A DNA stretch of 64,000 bases from assembly GCA_010909725.1 (NCBI GenBank), contig JAACMV010000002.1:1302001-1366000 (forward strand), written 5' to 3'. Below the pieces are notes generated by a model that did no database searches, was not told the origin of the DNA, and saw only the letters and a list, made by a program, of their open reading frames with translations. The position numbers and the translations under genes were made by a program. Origin of the DNA: Picochlorum sp. 'celeri' (lineage: Eukaryota > Chlorophyta > Trebouxiophyceae). The first letter of the stretch is position 1; each line of letters begins with the position of its first letter. Below, piece by piece: positions 1 to 10,449 of the stretch.

Positions 1-135
1 GCTTACACGATGCTGGAACACACGCTGAGTAGCCCAAGAATGACCAACACCATTCTGCGAACACAACTCGCGGGTAAGGACCAGCTGCAACAAGTATGCA
101 ACAACGAGGAGGGAAAACGACGGAATTGGGAGTAA
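1..135 (+). CDS. 3' end of an open frame, possibly a LINE ORF2 C-terminus
   Basis: The frame is open from the first base and stops at TAA 133-135, giving 44 residues rich in charged and polar amino acids. I recognise no domain. The stop is followed after about 30 bases by the same 3' tail that follows the ORF2 stop of the LINE at 53-56 kb, which suggests the C-terminus of a related LINE whose coding part has diverged while the tail is conserved. The rest lies outside the window. It could instead be an unrelated exon. Confidence 0.3.
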   Translation, partial: AYTMLEHTLSSPRMTNTILRTQLAGKDQLQQVCNNEEGKRRNWE

Positions 136-166
136 CTAGTCTGCCCCTGACAAGGGTATGACTGAT

Positions 167-432
167 GCATTCCAAGAGAGACTAAAGTCAGATTTGCCTG
201 AAGTATGACGGCCCTACTGCTTCTGCTATGTTATGTGGTACCCATGGTAAAGATTTCACAAACTGAAGCGGTAGTCATATGGACGGTCGAGGAAATCTGT
301 TTCATTCACTATGCTCCACTGGCTCAAACAAAACACTACAGAGGAGTATGTCCAATGGACAAGATACAGGTCAGGAGGTTTTGTATCCCTTTATAAATTT
401 CTCAACATTTTATTTAGGGATTTCCTCCTGTG
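167..432 (+). repeat. LINE 3' tail, copy 1 (left part, split by MULE-1)
   Basis: This stretch matches 38,260-38,530 closely and the reverse complement of about 53,130-53,400, where it forms the 3' untranslated tail of a LINE. Homology breaks at 432, where MULE-1 begins, and resumes at 6036-6105 on the far side. The small open frames inside it (for example 205-396) occur in all copies only because the tail is conserved; I do not call them genes. Confidence 0.8.
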
Positions 433-768
433 GGACCTCATCCGTTCGACAGTGAGGCGTTATACGCATTTTTCTCCCTCTACAGTGCATTATATTCTAT
501 AAAACAAATATATTATTAATTCTCATTGCATTTTACATCGTTTGATATATTTTTGAGCAAATATAGTGCAGTATACGCGGAGAACGAGGCTATCGAGTGG
601 AAATGGCTCCGTTTGCCCGGTCGTGTCCATCCGTTGATGGGAGTAGATGTCTGAAGCGCATTATTGGCCAAAGGCTTGCACTGAAACAGCAACGATCTCT
701 ATCAATTACATTCTTTGTCGTCTTTTCAGTTTGCCATGGCCAAATTATCATTCTAACAGATGTAAAAT

Positions 769-3042
769 ATGACCATAACGACGTTGGAGCCCACTGATCT
801 GGAAGTTCAGCTTGCTCTTGGGTTTGAAAATTTGTGCGAATGTCTTCGGGACACGGTTCGTCGACATGGACTCAACAAGAGCAAATGGGCAGAGAGACTT
901 CATAAAGACGTGAAGAAATATTCTGAGAAATGGGAAAACCTGCATCGATGCGTTCTTGACACGGACGACATACCAGGCCTTTTGTCGATTAAGGATCCAA
1001 AGGTGTATCGCACACGACAAAGATGTCGGATAAAAGACCAGAAACTTGCAGAAAAGAGGTCCAATGAGGAATACTGCCGCTTGTTGCTTGAGGCAGCACG
1101 CATGGTGCGCTTTTTACAAGAGGGAAACTGTTGCAGGAGACTGTTTTCATTTGTTTGGGTTGGTCGCAGAGTGACACCGAGTTTGATGCCAGCAAGTCTG
1201 TCGATGAATTTCCAAGGAATTTATTTTATAGCGAGAAGCCTTGGGTGACAACGACAGTTGAGCATCTTCCACGCATGGCAGAAGGGAATGACCTCGTCTT
1301 TTTCAAATTTTTCAATGAATATCTCGGGGAAGGAAGGGTACCAGAGCATGTCTGGCTTCAGGTAGGGCAGTGAGTGGCGTATTAAATTGATGGAATCCAC
1401 CTGCTGAGTATATATTTATGCGTAGGCCAAATTACACCTCTTTCTAATAGAAGACCACATGAAACAAGGGCAAGGGGAGTATTGTAGCCTCAATCCAACT
1501 CTCATCGCGACTTGCCTTACTCCAAGTGGACCCCAGCAAAACGTGATACGTATAGAAGAAGGTGATAATCTTGGGATGCTGATCAGGGACAGCGCCGAGT
1601 ATTACATTGGCGCACTGCTTCCCTGTCTGCATGAATGCACTTGTGCAGGCTACATGCATGCTGCAGTGCATGACTCACAAATAGCCTTCCCTGATTTCAT
1701 TCCTGAGCAGGACCAAAATAAAATCGAAGTAGGGACCACGGTATACAATGTAAACAACAAGCGAATCGGTGTTGTGAAGGAGTTTGTCAAAGCACATGGT
1801 GAGGCCAAAGTTGCATGGGAAGGCGATCAGCAGGCAAAGTTGAGGCGTTGTCAGCAATCAAATTTGATTGTAACCCCCGTGAAAAGAAGAGTCGAACCAA
1901 AGACTGTGGGAGAACGGGTAGTTGTCATGGGGGCGACTGACCAGGCATACATCGGAAAGCAAGGTACCATTAGAGCGTACAATCGATCTTTTTGTGAAGT
2001 GCTTCTGGATGGCCCACGGGCGGAAGTTCGCAAATTCAGTAGGAAACTTTTGCATAGCTTAACTTCTAGTGATTTGGTGACGCATGGGGCACGTGAGACC
2101 CTATGTGTTCCGTTTGAAGGCAATCCAATGGAATGTCAGGAGGAAGTCAACAAGTATTTTCTTCAAGAGGGCCAAGGGTTCCAGATAATCCTTAAGTATG
2201 TAAGAAAATTTGATGCCCTAGCAGATGAGGATTCACACGAAGGATACGAAAAAGAAGGAAGCTCTTGTGAGGAAGAAGGTTTGAGGAGGGTTGAGGAGTA
2301 TTGCAGGCTTGCTTTGTTGAACTCTACCGTGATTAAGGGCTATTCAAATGACCGCCTGGAGGAGTTGTATACAAACTTCTCTGTTTGGTTCTGTGATTGG
2401 GATATCGATGCTTACATTTGGTGGATTAACACTCGGTTGGCAAACACTTACAAGTGCATGGATTTAAACAGCCCTAAACAATATGTATGGGTCTGTCAGA
2501 CCTATGTCTACAGATCCATAGAGGGTGCCACAGGAGATTTCATGCGTATGAAAAATCTATGGAATCGAATACCACTCAATTCGGAATTTCTCTTGCTCCC
2601 GGTTGGCACAGGATTTCATTGGAGCCTTCTTGTCATTGCATTCCCACTGGACCCTCAAGAAACATTTGTTCTTCACCTGGATTCCATGTCGAAAGGAAGT
2701 TACAGTGCTGATCGTATCGAAATTGATAATATACGTCTTTTCCTACTTGCGGGAAAGTACATTGAATGCGGGGATAATGTTCAATACGAAAATTTGCACG
2801 TTGAAGTACCGCAATCACCCCAACAGCAAAATTCATATGATTGTGGACCCTTCACCCTTGCTTGCATTCGATCGTTTGTCAATGCTATTGAATGCCAATC
2901 TCAACCTTTTGGAAAATCTGACGTTATTTCTCTTATCAACCAATGGGAGTTCGGTAGCCAGACTGCCGAAAAAATGAGGAGTAAAGTGCATGAGGTTCTC
3001 TATGCTGTCGAATCAGGTTGCTCGCTTGATTCGATAAATTAA
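769..3042 (+). CDS. Ulp1/SENP-like (C48) cysteine protease gene of MULE-1
   Basis: The main exon 1426-3042 encodes a C48 protease domain at its C-terminus. I see the catalytic histidine in GFHWSLLVI (near residue 387 counted from the ATG at 1459), the aspartate in LHLDSM (near 408), the oxyanion glutamine in PQQQNSYDCG and the catalytic cysteine in YDCGPF (near 462). A GT-AG intron at 1362-1425 (64 bp) joins a 5' exon in phase (..HVWLQ / AKLHLF..). Further upstream an open frame from ATG 769 runs in a different frame, so one more intron or an indel lies around 1050-1130 that I could not place. The middle (~residues 85-190) has KOW-like beta-rich text. In cells this family cleaves SUMO or related tags. 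In transposons its role is unknown; it may process transposase or a host factor. Confidence 0.85.
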
Positions 3043-5690
3043 CTAGGCTTCCGCTTTTTACTGGGGAACAGGGGCTTGAATTTTCGATCTGTACTACATC
3101 TTGAAAACTTTTGCTTCTTCTCTACGGTAACTGTCTCTTGTGTGAAATTCAGTGGCAGTTGAGGGCAGAGTTCTTCCAGACGTGATCGCAGTTCTTGTAT
3201 GATTGCACAAGCTTTGCCCTGATTTTCTATAGGTATACGCCGACATATTTGCATTAGTTTATTGCACTCACTCACGGATTCCTTTTCGAAGTCGACCTCA
3301 AATCCAGCACGTGGTAGCATTTGAAACTGCTGACACTCCTCTTTGGCCAAATCCGATATCTCCTGATCGGTTTCAGTCTCTCTATTGCTGCAGTGTCTGG
3401 GATGTTGAAAAATTTGAGCGGGAATAGTCGCCTCTCCATCGATCTGAACGTTAGGATCACCCTGAGATGCTTCTGTGAGCACAGCTAAGGCATGGGGACA
3501 GACTTTTGAGCGCACAAACATTGGACAAGTGCACATGCCCCTGTGGGCGTCAATGTAGAACTTCGTTCTAGTTTCTCTGAATTGCGTTCGCAACGAATCA
3601 GCCTCATGCGTGATAACGCAGTCCGTCCCAGCAACGACTTCATGATGCGTCGGTGGTTCAACAATCTTGAGCAGAGAATTTTCCCGAAGGTACTGAGCAT
3701 GGTTGAACAAAGTCTGGTACTTTAAATCTCGATTTTGAGAGTTTAAATATCTCCAAGCTGCTTCTATGTGGACGCAGGCACCAGAATGATTGTGGCAAGT
3801 GCATGACAATTCAGCCATGCAGAACCATTCAGAAAAGTTTTTCCCATTTTGTTCATAGTGCACATACCCTTGACCGATGGAATAGTCAACCAGTTTAAAT
3901 TTTCCTTTGTGAACTAGTTGGATCACTTTGGATTCTATTCTCGTGTTTTGTTCCTCATTTTTTGATCTCACAATTCCTGCCTGAATGTTGGCCCTTTTCC
4001 TCAGATATTGCGGAATTACTTTGGTGACCAATACGCTTAAATACTCGTCTAATCTAGTCTTTTTCCTCCTACAATATCTGCTGCGCAATTGATTGAAGAA
4101 AGACTCTATCAAATTGTTTGTATCTTGCTGCAAATGTTTGAATTTTGCTCTTCCGCAAGCCGCCCACTTATCAGCGCATGCCTCCCAATTCTTTTGGTAG
4201 TATGAGATGAATCCTTCGGCATTCCACTTCCCTAAAGGATGTGATCTAAGAGAAGTTTTGAAATCTTCACTTTTTATCCGAAACATGCCGCCATCCTCAA
4301 GTCTGCGCAGGTCTCTGATACCCTTGTGTATTTGACCTTTTAGTGCCTTTTTCTCATCCTTCCCCAGTCCCGCGATGTACTCATTCAAACGACGATCTAT
4401 TTCTTGCATCATGTGGAATATACAGAGCAGATAATTTGCACCGACATTCTTAATTGCCGCTATGAGGGCGGAACTTTTGTCAATCATAAATGTCGTCTTT
4501 GATGGGTCTCTTCCTGCTTTCTGCAGCCGTCACAAAAGAGTATTAGCCAACTGGACTACGGGTGTGTAGCATGCAATGTACGTACTTGGAAAGCAGATTT
4601 GATAAAAAATGTCCAGTCTGCAGCAGTCTCATATCCTGAAAGCATGAAAGCCACAGGAAATCCGTGACCAAATTCATCCATGACCAACATTGCCATGTTA
4701 TAATACCCGTACTTTGTCATTCCATGGACCGTATCGAGGAAAACAAGGTCTCCAAATTTCTTGAGCATTAACGCCTGACACTGAGAACTGATTGCAATGT
4801 GGAATTTTCCAGATGGGTCATACTGTGAGAATTCTGGCCGGGAAGCTTGCTGCAAATTCCTATCAGAGCAAGATAGCAAAGGAAATTCATCCGATTGTAT
4901 CATCATACGGACAGCATCCGCGTCTTTCTCAAATATGCGTGTTTTCCTCCAATACCTCCTCTGGATTGCTGTGATGTGGGGTATTGTCAACGTGGAAAGT
5001 GGGTTTGAAAAGTCACCTGGAATAACATTTTTCGTCAGATGGTCCAGAATCTGCCCAGGCGTCATGTAATCAAACAGCTACACAGGTAAAGAAACGATTT
5101 TTTGGAGGATGTCGTCTACAAATCTGGTTCAATCGCTAGATAGGACCTACCGGTGAGCAAATCTTCTCGATGGTTTGATCATTTGATCGAAGCCATCTCA
5201 TCTCCTTATAGTCAGTGGCGGGCTCGTGTCCAGTGTGACCGTGCATTGTGACAAAATACATACTTGAAGGCTCACTTGCGAATCGCACACCCCACATTTC
5301 GTACTGACAGGCAATATCTTTCTTGGATTCCACGGGACGCCTACCGTCCGCTGATTTCCTTGCTTTGGTTCTTTTCTTGCCACGGTGACACGTATACACA
5401 CGTTTCTCCAATAATTTCTCTTTATTCATGAGTCGTTGATACACCATATCATCTGAAATCTTGGTGACACGGGACAGACCGCCATCGGAAACCGTTGGCT
5501 CATCTGTGCGCTCCCGTTCCCATTTATCAATCAGTTCTGCACACCAGAAATCATGTATTAGTATATTTAAAGTACAATTAATGGCCCAACCATGCCAACG
5601 CACCGATATACTCGTTCATCGTGCGAGTAACCGCCCGATGTTCGTTGGTGACTTCTGCGGAATCGCGCAGGCGTTCTACCAGCCCTACAT
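3039..5690 (-). CDS. MULE transposase (MULE-1)
   Basis: Four exons join in frame: 5690-5604, 5536-5151, 5077-4586 and 4520-3039. The introns are 5537-5603 (GTGCGT..GTGCAG), 5078-5150 (GTAGGT..GTGTAG) and 4521-4585 (GTACGT..CTGCAG). About 810 residues result, and a further 5' exon near 5.7-5.9 kb is likely. The DDE core is visible: first D in VFLDTVHGMTKYG, second D in TFMIDKSSAL, E in TNNLIESFFNQLR. Two SWIM-type zinc motifs follow (CTCHNHSGACVH and CTCPMFVRSKVCPH), the second being extra relative to usual MULEs. An N-terminal Cys-rich section (YTCHRGKK .. CQYEMW) resembles FAR1/WRKY-type DNA-binding regions. No internal stop is seen, so it may be functional. It catalyses cut-and-paste transposition at the element TIRs. 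Confidence 0.88.
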
Positions 5691-6035
5691 CTGGTTATAA
5701 TTATTCTTATACGTGATAAAGTACACGTGAGAATTATGAAGGAAAATAAATCATTGTGGCACGACGTGGATGACGATTCTGCGCATGTAACCAACCGTCG
5801 GAATCTCCTTTTTCCATCTGCTCCCATCAAACGTGCGCCTGAAGGGAGAGTGGAAGACACGGCAAGAAACATTCGCTTCGTTCTCCGCGTCTATACTGCA
5901 TCATATTGCCTTCAAAGGTATATCAAACGATGTAAAATGCAATAAGGATTAATAATTATTTATTGTATACAGTATAATGCACTATAGAGGGAGAGAAAAG
6001 TGCGTATAACGCCCACTGTCGAACGGACTTAATCG

Positions 6036-6105
6036 CCTCCGGTGGGGCTTGTATGATTTGGATGATATTCGTCATATTTTTCGACTGTGTAATAATCCCC
6101 TATAA
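6036..6105 (+). repeat. LINE 3' tail, copy 1 (right part)
   Basis: This continues the tail interrupted at 432, starting with the duplicated 9 bp and the GGGGCTTGTATGATTTGG block and ending in TATA plus a run of A. The same end with a short A run occurs at the LINE-1 3' end (about 53,058 on the minus strand), so this is the poly-A-like retroposon terminus. Confidence 0.8.
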
Positions 6106-6343
6106 AAAAAAACCGTTTGAGAGTCGTTTTTTTTTGCAATGCTGAGGCTCCTACTCAGTATATTCAGTTCTGAATATTGTTGTGCTAGTAATTGAGACAA
6201 TTGGTTCGCAACAAACTGACCCAAAAGCTGGCTTCCAACGTCTCCAAGATGGTGCCTTCCTTTGATGCTGGCATTCAAACTTTCTCTGTCATCAAACAAC
6301 AGGTCTTGATTTTTTCTAAGGCATGGGTTTCCATATATACCTG
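6106..6343. other. Unassigned stretch between LINE tail and MITE
   Basis: A minus-strand frame (part of 6072-6383) reads continuously through it with a hydrophilic, Gln/Ser-rich sequence (..ANQLSQLLAQQYSEL..). Its apparent start lies inside the MITE inverted repeat, so it is not a complete gene. It could be a broken exon. I recognise no family. Confidence 0.3.
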
Positions 6344-6993
6344 TTAGGCCGCTCTTAATTGATTCTGCTGTTACCGTCTCCACCCTCGGTCAGAAAAGCA
6401 GTCGGGTGCTTGGCGAAAAATGAAAAACGGCTGAAAAATTAAATTCGTTGTTTTCCACTTAAACGACCGAATTTTACACTTTCACAGGTCATATGTGTAT
6501 TAAAATGATATTGTATCCCTCTTCTGAACGTATTGAGTCGTTCTGTGGGGAAAATCTGCCACTGGAGTGTCACTGTGGCCCATCTAACTTTGCAGGTTAC
6601 CTGGGCAGGTCATTACCCAAGCAAGGAGCCATAAGTAGCCTCTTTTCGCCCGTATAACCCACATATATCTCATTCCTGTCCCTCCTTTTGGTCTCAAAAG
6701 CTGTTTCACATGGCCATAAGTGGTCCCAAAGTGATTTTAAAATTCCACAGTTTTGCCGACTGGTCAGCCTGTCATCGGATTGGGCTCTGGCCTGCCATGA
6801 TGCCTCATGATCGAGTTTCGCCCCGAAACCCCGTCAATCGACTCCTTTTGACGAGATCTATCGCATGGCGGTATCAGAAGTGGCAAAATGCTTATAGATT
6901 TCGAGCAATGACCATTTTTTAATTTCAGCCTCAAATCGCAGAAAACCATTCGGGTGGAGACGGTAACAGCAGAATCAATTAAGAGCGGCCTAA
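6344..6993. mobile_element. MITE-A, 650 bp, 41-bp terminal inverted repeats
   Basis: 6344-6384 and 6953-6993 are inverted copies of each other, starting TTAGGCCGCTCTTAATTG. The outermost TA suggests a TA target duplication (6345-6346 and 6991-6992), as in Tc1/mariner-derived MITEs. The interior has no transposase. The shared peptide start of small frames in both ends comes only from the repeat. A partial copy in the other orientation lies at 27,097-27,330. Confidence 0.8.
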
Positions 6994-7293
6994 TTGAAGG
7001 TTTTGGAGGCCATAATGGTTGTGTCCACCCGACATGGGGGTGTGCGGGGACCTTGTCAGAAAGATGCCCTGTTCAAAAGACGTCTGAGACAGTGCGAGAG
7101 GTGCGTTTCGGGGTGTTTCGCCCGTTGGTATCGAACTTAAAACTCTTATAGAGTATTTTGAGCCGCTATATGGTCGATGAGATGGCGGCATCAGGCGGAA
7201 CGAGTGCCCCAATTCTCAAACCTGGTGTTTTGAACCAGTTTTACCTAGCCTTTCTACCCATTCTGCAGTGAGGCCGAGGCCATCCATGGGCAC
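6994..7293. other. 5' flank of KDZ gene, no gene seen
   Basis: GC-mixed sequence between MITE-A and the KDZ transposase ORF. It probably contains the left end, promoter or a first exon of the KDZ element, but the second KDZ copy is truncated before this part, so the terminus cannot be found by comparison. Confidence 0.3.
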
Positions 7294-10200
7294 ATGATGA
7301 AAATATCAGACCATATGCGCGATATGGTGTGCGACTATGGGGCAACCTGCGCTTTGGTGGCGTGGTTGGGGCCTCAGAGGAGCATCTATGTCTCCAGAAC
7401 AGGCAACATTGGCTACTCAGATGCCCCCGAAATCTGGGCATCTGTGCACCAAACCTTCATGAATTTGCTTCACAAGTCCAAAGGTATTAAGGACATAGCC
7501 TTGCCCAGGATTCCTGTGGAGATATGCCTGTTTCAGGGGAGTAATCCCAACAGTCGTGTTGTCCAGCAAGGCTGGCACAACAAGACCAGATGCATTCAAA
7601 ATGCATTCGAGAAGGTGCAATCCTTGACGAATCTTCCCGTGTACATTTCTATATCTGGATATAAGGGGGTGTTGCTGAAGAATGCCGCCGATCTGCGCGA
7701 ATTATCAGTCCTAGATGAGGTGTTTCATTTTCACAACATGGGCAAGAGGTTTCCTCCTTTGGATATTGCACTTGCGCAGCAGCCCAAGGGCATGAAACGG
7801 CGGAAATTGTCAGAAAGTAGGGTGATGACGAGCTATTCCAGGAAAAGAACGAAGACCTGGGATGGAGAGCCGCTCTTAAGGCCTGGTTCTCTAGAGTGGT
7901 ATGAGGACATGCTGAGACAGGTCAAATACCCACCTGTGCAGCCACTCTGCAGACAGGAGCACATGGGGCATCGAGAATCCTTATCATGGACGTGTATAGA
8001 CTCGAGGAAACACGGGCATGTGGGCGAATCTCTGAATCATATGATGTTAGTGAGGGTTGACTGCCCAGATGTCAAAGAGAGAAAGTTTGAATGCAACTGT
8101 GATACATACACTTCTGGCTACGACGAGGAGGGCGACTGTGTGCACGTTCAGTACTTGGAAAAGCACTATGATACCTTAAAGTTTGGCACATTTGGGGCGG
8201 CGCATGACGTGGTACAGGTAACTAGGAGGGATGGGACCTTTGTGGCATACTACTATGATGGGGGCTTTCTCAAAGTGGACCAGGCTGGTTGGCGGTGCTC
8301 CTTGTGTTCTCGAGACAATCGCAGCTGTCTTCATGTTCAGAAAATATGTTCTATGAATCAAGAAGGTGCCGTGGCGCAGAATGCACGAGGCAATGGCAGT
8401 GAGGAGGTGTATGTGATAGACAGCAGGCCTGGCTCAGTAGAGTGGTATGTGGAGAACCACCCAGAAGAGGCACGAATAGATATGCCGATGCATGGCAGTG
8501 TGCTTGAAAGTATTCAGAGGATATATCACGCAGGTTTGAGCGCCTGGGAGCATCCGAGCGGCGAACGATACTTTGAAGGGCTTGCAGAACTGAAGCCTCC
8601 AAAGCCATCTAGACAATGCTGCTGCCAGCAGGACTATGCGGACGCCAGCGGGCTCGTACTGGACTGCGAAGACGCCTTAGTATTCCTGAATCCCACCCGA
8701 TATGATGCAGTGCACAAGAGATCCGTATACAAGTGGGTATGCCCCAACAGAAGGGCAGAGTGTGAAGTGCCATACATGGGGGTTCAGGATGGCCTGTGGA
8801 GAGCTTCGAACACGATGATTATAGAGCTTCAAATGATGCAAGATGCCTATAATGCATCTGTTCTAAAGGGTGGTCAGTCTTTGGAAAGCCAGTGCGCGGA
8901 TTTATGCAGCAGATACAGTGGGAAGCAGTTGTTTGGTGAGGATGGGGTACCTGGGGCCCCACTGGAAAAGCCCTTTATGGATGCCACGCTCTTTCGTAAT
9001 GCTGCAATCCAGTTCGGTAAATGCACATTGTGGGCAATGAAATACGACGATGGGGATAAACTGGTGGAGCTAGAGAACCAGATGATGTGCCCTTGCTGCA
9101 AAGACTCCCCAAAGGTGCTGATCATGGATGGGACAAGCATGAGCATCAGGTCCAGAGCTTGCTTCGCCGACAGCATCACGGCCACCGATGAGAACGGTAA
9201 GAGTGTTCCAAAGCTTCGGGGCAAAAGGGATAGGTCGTTCCTCAATGTAGACAAGGCCAGAAGAACAAGGAAAGCTAGGCTTTCCCTTGCTAGGCTGTTG
9301 CTGCAGTTCCAGAAGCGGATCAGGAAGGCTCGCGACGCTGCTGGTCTGGAGGAATTTTGGAGGGATAAAGGACGATATTTAAGACAACTTGGAACCCTTT
9401 GGAATGTGGATTCCTTCCTGCAATGGGCGTTTGCTAAAGCCAAAGCCTGGGACTCCTCAGAGAGGCTTACCAGCCTGGCAGATTTCATCTTTTGCCTCGC
9501 CTCCGAGTCCCCCGCTGTATCCTACATCACGTTGAGATGTTGTATTTTACTCAAGGAATGTTTGGAGAGCCGCACGGTCCCGAGTGGTGTGCTGTCGCAG
9601 CTGAGCAAGGAGGCCCCACCCCTGTTCAAACTGCTGTTGACCATCAAGCGGCCTGGGGACTCTTGCGTACACATTCCGGCGGAATGGGGCAATCTTCTGA
9701 ATGAATTAGTGACCCGAATCGAGAGTACAAATGCTTTCCATGATAGATACACGCTGGAAAGCGAGCTTGGGAGTGGTGTCCCACCTCAGGGACCATCAAT
9801 TCTGGATGGATCATACCTACATTCTGGCATCCTGACGGGCCTGCAGCGCGTCCGATCCAAGCCCCAATATCAGGCAGACTCGATGAAAGAGGAAGAGAGC
9901 GTTGACGGGAGGAAAGATGCGTGTGAGCACGCGTTCTGCAAGCCTGGGGACAGGACAGGAGGGGTGTTCACCATCCTGTGTGAGCATGGTTTTGTGTATG
10001 CATCCTTCATCATCAAAGAAGCAGAAGGGAGGAAAGAACCATTTGCATTCATGACACAGTATCTCAGAAAAGCCCCGGAATACGTCATTTACGACAATGC
10101 ATGCAACTTGCAGGACTATTGCTTGAGCAGGGCACCATTGTTCTTCATGCACACCAAATTCTTCGTGGATGGCTTCCATTGGAGGAACCACAAAGCATGC

Positions 10201-10449
10201 AGTCTTGGATATATGATTAAAGGGTACGAAGACAAGTGGTTACAGGCGTTAAACACGCAAGTTGCAGAGCAGAACAACTCATCCTTGAAGAACCTGAAGG
10301 CCATGATGAGCAGAATGTCACAGAAATCGTTCATGACGCTCCTGAAGTCATTCATGTGTCATTGGAATTACCACAAGCTAAAAAGAATGAATATCGAGCA
10401 GAAAAGAAAGCAGAGGAGGAACGGTTGGCCGTCCTCAGGTGCCATGTGA
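7294..10449 (+). CDS. KDZ/Zisupton-like transposase
   Basis: An uninterrupted 1051-residue frame. The first third has two SWIM/CxC-like Cys-His clusters, CNCDTYTSGYDEEGDCVH (near residue 267) and CSLCSRDNRSCLH (near 335). A further CPCC cluster lies near residue 605 (MMCPCCKDSPKVLIMDGTS), where the D of IMDG is a candidate first catalytic acid. The C-terminus carries the pattern of the Kyakuja-Dileera-Zisupton superfamily: YVIYDNACNLQDYC (near 930), FFVDGFHWRNHKACS (near 957) and NTQVAEQNNSSLKNL (near 986), giving D, H/C and E positions of an RNase-H-like fold. Assignment rests on these motifs from memory of the family; another zinc-rich DDE superfamily is possible. No stop or frameshift is seen, so the copy may be active. 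Confidence 0.65.
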   Translation: MMKISDHMRDMVCDYGATCALVAWLGPQRSIYVSRTGNIGYSDAPEIWASVHQTFMNLLHKSKGIKDIALPRIPVEICLFQGSNPNSRVVQQGWHNKTRCIQNAFEKVQSLTNLPVYISISGYKGVLLKNAADLRELSVLDEVFHFHNMGKRFPPLDIALAQQPKGMKRRKLSESRVMTSYSRKRTKTWDGEPLLRPGSLEWYEDMLRQVKYPPVQPLCRQEHMGHRESLSWTCIDSRKHGHVGESLNHMMLVRVDCPDVKERKFECNCDTYTSGYDEEGDCVHVQYLEKHYDTLKFGTFGAAHDVVQVTRRDGTFVAYYYDGGFLKVDQAGWRCSLCSRDNRSCLHVQKICSMNQEGAVAQNARGNGSEEVYVIDSRPGSVEWYVENHPEEARIDMPMHGSVLESIQRIYHAGLSAWEHPSGERYFEGLAELKPPKPSRQCCCQQDYADASGLVLDCEDALVFLNPTRYDAVHKRSVYKWVCPNRRAECEVPYMGVQDGLWRASNTMIIELQMMQDAYNASVLKGGQSLESQCADLCSRYSGKQLFGEDGVPGAPLEKPFMDATLFRNAAIQFGKCTLWAMKYDDGDKLVELENQMMCPCCKDSPKVLIMDGTSMSIRSRACFADSITATDENGKSVPKLRGKRDRSFLNVDKARRTRKARLSLARLLLQFQKRIRKARDAAGLEEFWRDKGRYLRQLGTLWNVDSFLQWAFAKAKAWDSSERLTSLADFIFCLASESPAVSYITLRCCILLKECLESRTVPSGVLSQLSKEAPPLFKLLLTIKRPGDSCVHIPAEWGNLLNELVTRIESTNAFHDRYTLESELGSGVPPQGPSILDGSYLHSGILTGLQRVRSKPQYQADSMKEEESVDGRKDACEHAFCKPGDRTGGVFTILCEHGFVYASFIIKEAEGRKEPFAFMTQYLRKAPEYVIYDNACNLQDYCLSRAPLFFMHTKFFVDGFHWRNHKACSLGYMIKGYEDKWLQALNTQVAEQNNSSLKNLKAMMSRMSQKSFMTLLKSFMCHWNYHKLKRMNIEQKRKQRRNGWPSSGAM

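Larger units (their letters stand above)
433..6035. mobile_element. MULE-1: Mutator-like transposon with Ulp1 protease gene
   Basis: Left end 433-590 and right end about 5876-6035 are inverted repeats of each other over ~158 bp (identical blocks such as CCGTTCGACAGTG and GCATTTTACATCGTTTGATA). They are flanked by a 9-bp direct repeat, CCTCCTGTG at 424-432 and CCTCCGGTG at 6036-6044, with one mismatch. Nine-bp duplications and long TIRs are typical of MULEs. The interior carries a plus-strand Ulp1-like protease gene and a minus-strand MULE transposase gene whose 3' ends overlap by 4 bp. MULEs carrying Ulp1-like proteases are known in plants (Kaonashi-type); this element has the same architecture. 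It sits inside a LINE tail. Confidence 0.9.

Noticed and set aside
6072..7151. Two ORFs with the same N-terminus, METVTAESIKSGL, as a gene family
   Set aside because: The shared peptide is the translated MITE-A terminal inverted repeat; the rest is unrelated.
8874..9488. 204-residue minus-strand ORF inside the KDZ transposase
   Set aside because: Antisense shadow of the long transposase frame; composition mirrors it and there are no motifs.
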